A program made the translations under genes and the position numbers. A DNA stretch of 6,044 bases from assembly GCA_026387805.1 (NCBI GenBank), contig JAPLKY010000381.1, positions 1 through 6,044 on the forward strand, given 5' to 3'. The notes beneath the pieces were generated by a model. That model was not told the origin of the DNA. It ran no database searches and worked only from the letters and a program-made list of their open reading frames with translations. This stretch comes from Candidatus Krumholzibacteriia bacterium. Lineage in GTDB: Bacteria > Krumholzibacteriota > Krumholzibacteriia > Krumholzibacteriales > Krumholzibacteriaceae. Shown piece by piece: positions 5,842 to 6,044 of this stretch; within the stretch, counting starts at the first letter, position 1, and each line of letters opens with the position of its first letter.

Positions 5842-6044
5842 GTGAGCGAGATCATCAAGGATCGCTCGATTGTGCTCAAGACGTACCCGTACGGGGAATC
5901 GAGCGCCATCGCGGTTGTTCTCACGCGAACGCACGGGAAGGTGCGGCTGCTCGCTAAGGGAGCGCGGAATCCCCGAAGCGCGCTTCAGGGGAGCCTGCGT
6001 ACGGGAAACGTTTCGGAAATCGTTTTCTACTTCCGGCCGGACCG
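5842..6044 (+). CDS. recO: DNA repair protein RecO, 5' end only
   Basis: An open frame from GTG 5842 runs off the window and gives the first 67 residues. They match the N-terminal OB-fold of RecO: a first strand reading RSIVLKTYPYGESSAI (8-23), then VVLTRTHGKVRLLAKGARNP (25-44), equivalent to the family 'lfTrehGkvsavAkGarr', and a third strand around SEIVFYF. RecO acts with RecF and RecR to load RecA onto SSB-coated single-stranded DNA in gap repair, and anneals complementary strands. recO at the end of a phoH-ybeY gene cluster is a common arrangement in several phyla, which supports the call. The C-terminal zinc-finger or helical part is outside the window, so completeness cannot be judged. 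Confidence 0.9.
   Translation, partial: MSEIIKDRSIVLKTYPYGESSAIAVVLTRTHGKVRLLAKGARNPRSALQGSLRTGNVSEIVFYFRPD

Overview
This is a GC-rich (about 60% by eye), gene-dense bacterial chromosomal window with every supported gene on the + strand. It starts inside the 3' end of a LysM-domain gene and ends inside the 5' end of recO. In order it holds: LysM protein (3' end); an 82-bp gap with a perfect 15-bp inverted repeat; a PhoH-family ATPase (YbeZ/PhoL type); the membrane HD phosphohydrolase PgpH/YqfF; the endoribonuclease YbeY; a membrane CBS-pair/CorC_HlyC protein; a DUF502 membrane protein; and recO (5' end). From phoH onward the genes overlap by 8, 4 and 19 nt or are separated by only 34 and 19 nt, so this reads as one operon. 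No intergenic space exceeds about 85 bases. I see no mobile element, CRISPR array, tRNA or rRNA.

The layout mixes two known arrangements. phoH-pgpH-ybeY, with recO further on, is the Firmicutes-like order, where dgkA, cdd and era usually come next. ybeZ-ybeY followed by a CBS/CorC protein is the proteobacterial ybeZ-ybeY-ybeX order. Here dgkA, cdd and era are absent, and a CorC-like gene and a DUF502 gene lie between ybeY and recO. Frequent GTG starts, GC richness and this hybrid order suggest a deep-branching bacterium, possibly of the Gemmatimonadota, Eisenbacteria or Krumholzibacteriota kind. That placement is a weak inference; no gene here is diagnostic of a phylum.

Functionally the core is ribosome and RNA maintenance: YbeY trims and quality-controls rRNA, YbeZ is its ATPase partner, and YbeX-like CBS proteins have been tied to ribosome metabolism. 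It is joined to cyclic-di-AMP turnover through PgpH, which has an apparently intact HD metal site, and to two envelope proteins.

This is largely a conserved housekeeping locus rather than an obviously new system. The points most worth a second look are the degenerate DUF21-like membrane domain of the CorC-like protein, which seems to lack the acidic and Pro-Lys motifs expected of a Mg2+ transporter; a possible 13-codon linking reading frame between ybeY and the CorC-like gene; the strong hairpin directly before the phoH ribosome-binding site; and a marked excess of GATC tetranucleotides.
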